In this document: positions 14,210-14,444 of the stretch, piece after piece
How positions within the stretch are numbered: position 1 is the stretch's first letter
Layout: every line of letters begins with the position of its first letter
DNA from: an uncultured Muribaculaceae bacterium
GTDB taxonomy: Bacteria > Bacteroidota > Bacteroidia > Bacteroidales > Muribaculaceae
Length of the DNA: 14,444 bases
Assembly: GCA_910584905.1 (NCBI GenBank)
Contig: CAJUCQ010000028.1
Coordinates: 1 to 14,444 of the forward strand
Direction of reading: 5' to 3'
The notes under the pieces: generated by a model
Told to the model about the DNA's origin: nothing
The model's input: only the letters and a program-made list of their open reading frames with translations
Database searches by the model: none
Translations under genes and position numbers: made by a program

Positions 14210-14359
14210 GTTGGAGTTGCTTGCCAAAATAAACGTGTGGCAAAGGGACATTCGCGTCGATCCGGAAAAATCTCCACTCTGCGAGTAGTATTTTTCCGTC
14301 TTGCCGTGAACATCCCTTCTTTTGTGCCACACGCCTTTCAGGTGTCAAGCAACTCAAAC
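14210..14359. ncRNA. 150-nt imperfect fold-back hairpin, possible structured RNA
   Basis: The two halves pair almost from end to end. GTT then GAGTTGCTTG (14210-14223) pair with CAAGCAACTC then AAC (14346-14359); CGTGTGGCA (14234-14242) with TGCCACACG (14325-14333); AAGGGA (14243-14248) with TCCCTT (14313-14318); TTCGCG (14251-14256) with CGTGAA (14305-14310), one G-U; CGGAAAAAT (14263-14271) with ATTTTTCCG (14290-14298); and an apical ACTC/GAGT around TGC. Bulges are few and mostly one-sided. A structured RNA, a fold-back (MITE-like) element or an intramolecular DNA structure at a mobile-element end all fit. The strand is undetermined and no promoter was found for it. Confidence 0.5.
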
Positions 14360-14444
14360 AACCACACTGTCTTTGGACGCATGAGGTTAAAAAAAAGCCC
14401 CCACCGATATGAAAGCCACAGAACAACATATAAATAGGTCAAGG
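14360..14444. other. right edge, no feature recognised
   Basis: The last 85 bases include an A8 run at 14389-14396 followed by CCCCC, and an AT-rich end. No open frame with family features and no promoter was recognised. Whatever follows lies outside the window. Confidence 0.4.

Noticed and set aside
13998..14429. 143-codon minus-strand open frame over the long hairpin
   Set aside because: It crosses repeat copy 2 and both arms of the fold-back structure and shows no domain or promoter.

Overview
The window reads as chromosomal DNA of a GC-rich member of the Bacteroidota, most likely order Bacteroidales. Three things support this: the gene sequences, the absence of convincing Shine-Dalgarno sites before most genes, and five promoters of the Bacteroidota type (-33 TTG, 20 nt, -7 TAnnTTTG). 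A gut Muribaculaceae-like or Alistipes-like genome is plausible, but the genus cannot be fixed from the sequence alone.

Layout. Positions 1-325 hold no convincing gene but contain an AT-rich patch with a helically phased TGAAT repeat. On the minus strand follow a tRNA-Met(CAT) with its own promoter and terminator and a polytopic membrane protein (500-1927). A divergent promoter region (1928-2128) separates these from the plus-strand translation operon thrS-infC-rpmI-rplT (2129-5469), closed by a rho-independent terminator. A new promoter at 5538-5568 starts a second plus-strand operon: a MalY/PatB-type PLP enzyme, aroA, a small Cys-containing membrane-anchored protein and a metal ABC-3 permease (5593-9408). 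Facing it is a minus-strand operon, topA, an RluA-type pseudouridine synthase and a zinc-ribbon DUF3268-type protein (13178 down to 9424), with a promoter at 13234-13264.

The core genes serve translation (ThrRS, IF3, L35, L20, tRNA-Met, RNA modification), DNA topology (TopA), chorismate synthesis (AroA), amino-acid/sulfur metabolism (PLP enzyme) and metal transport.

The last 1.15 kb (about 13265-14444) is different. It has no supportable gene, but it has a palindrome resembling a CTnDOT-type recombinase core site (13486-13507), two diverged direct copies of a roughly 225-nt element with conserved nested hairpins (13572-13795 and 13843-14069), a terminator-like hairpin (14100-14127), and a 150-nt near-continuous imperfect hairpin (14210-14359). 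This is the most likely place for something undescribed: a structured-RNA or DNA-level repeat family, possibly at the end of an integrated element that continues past the right edge.
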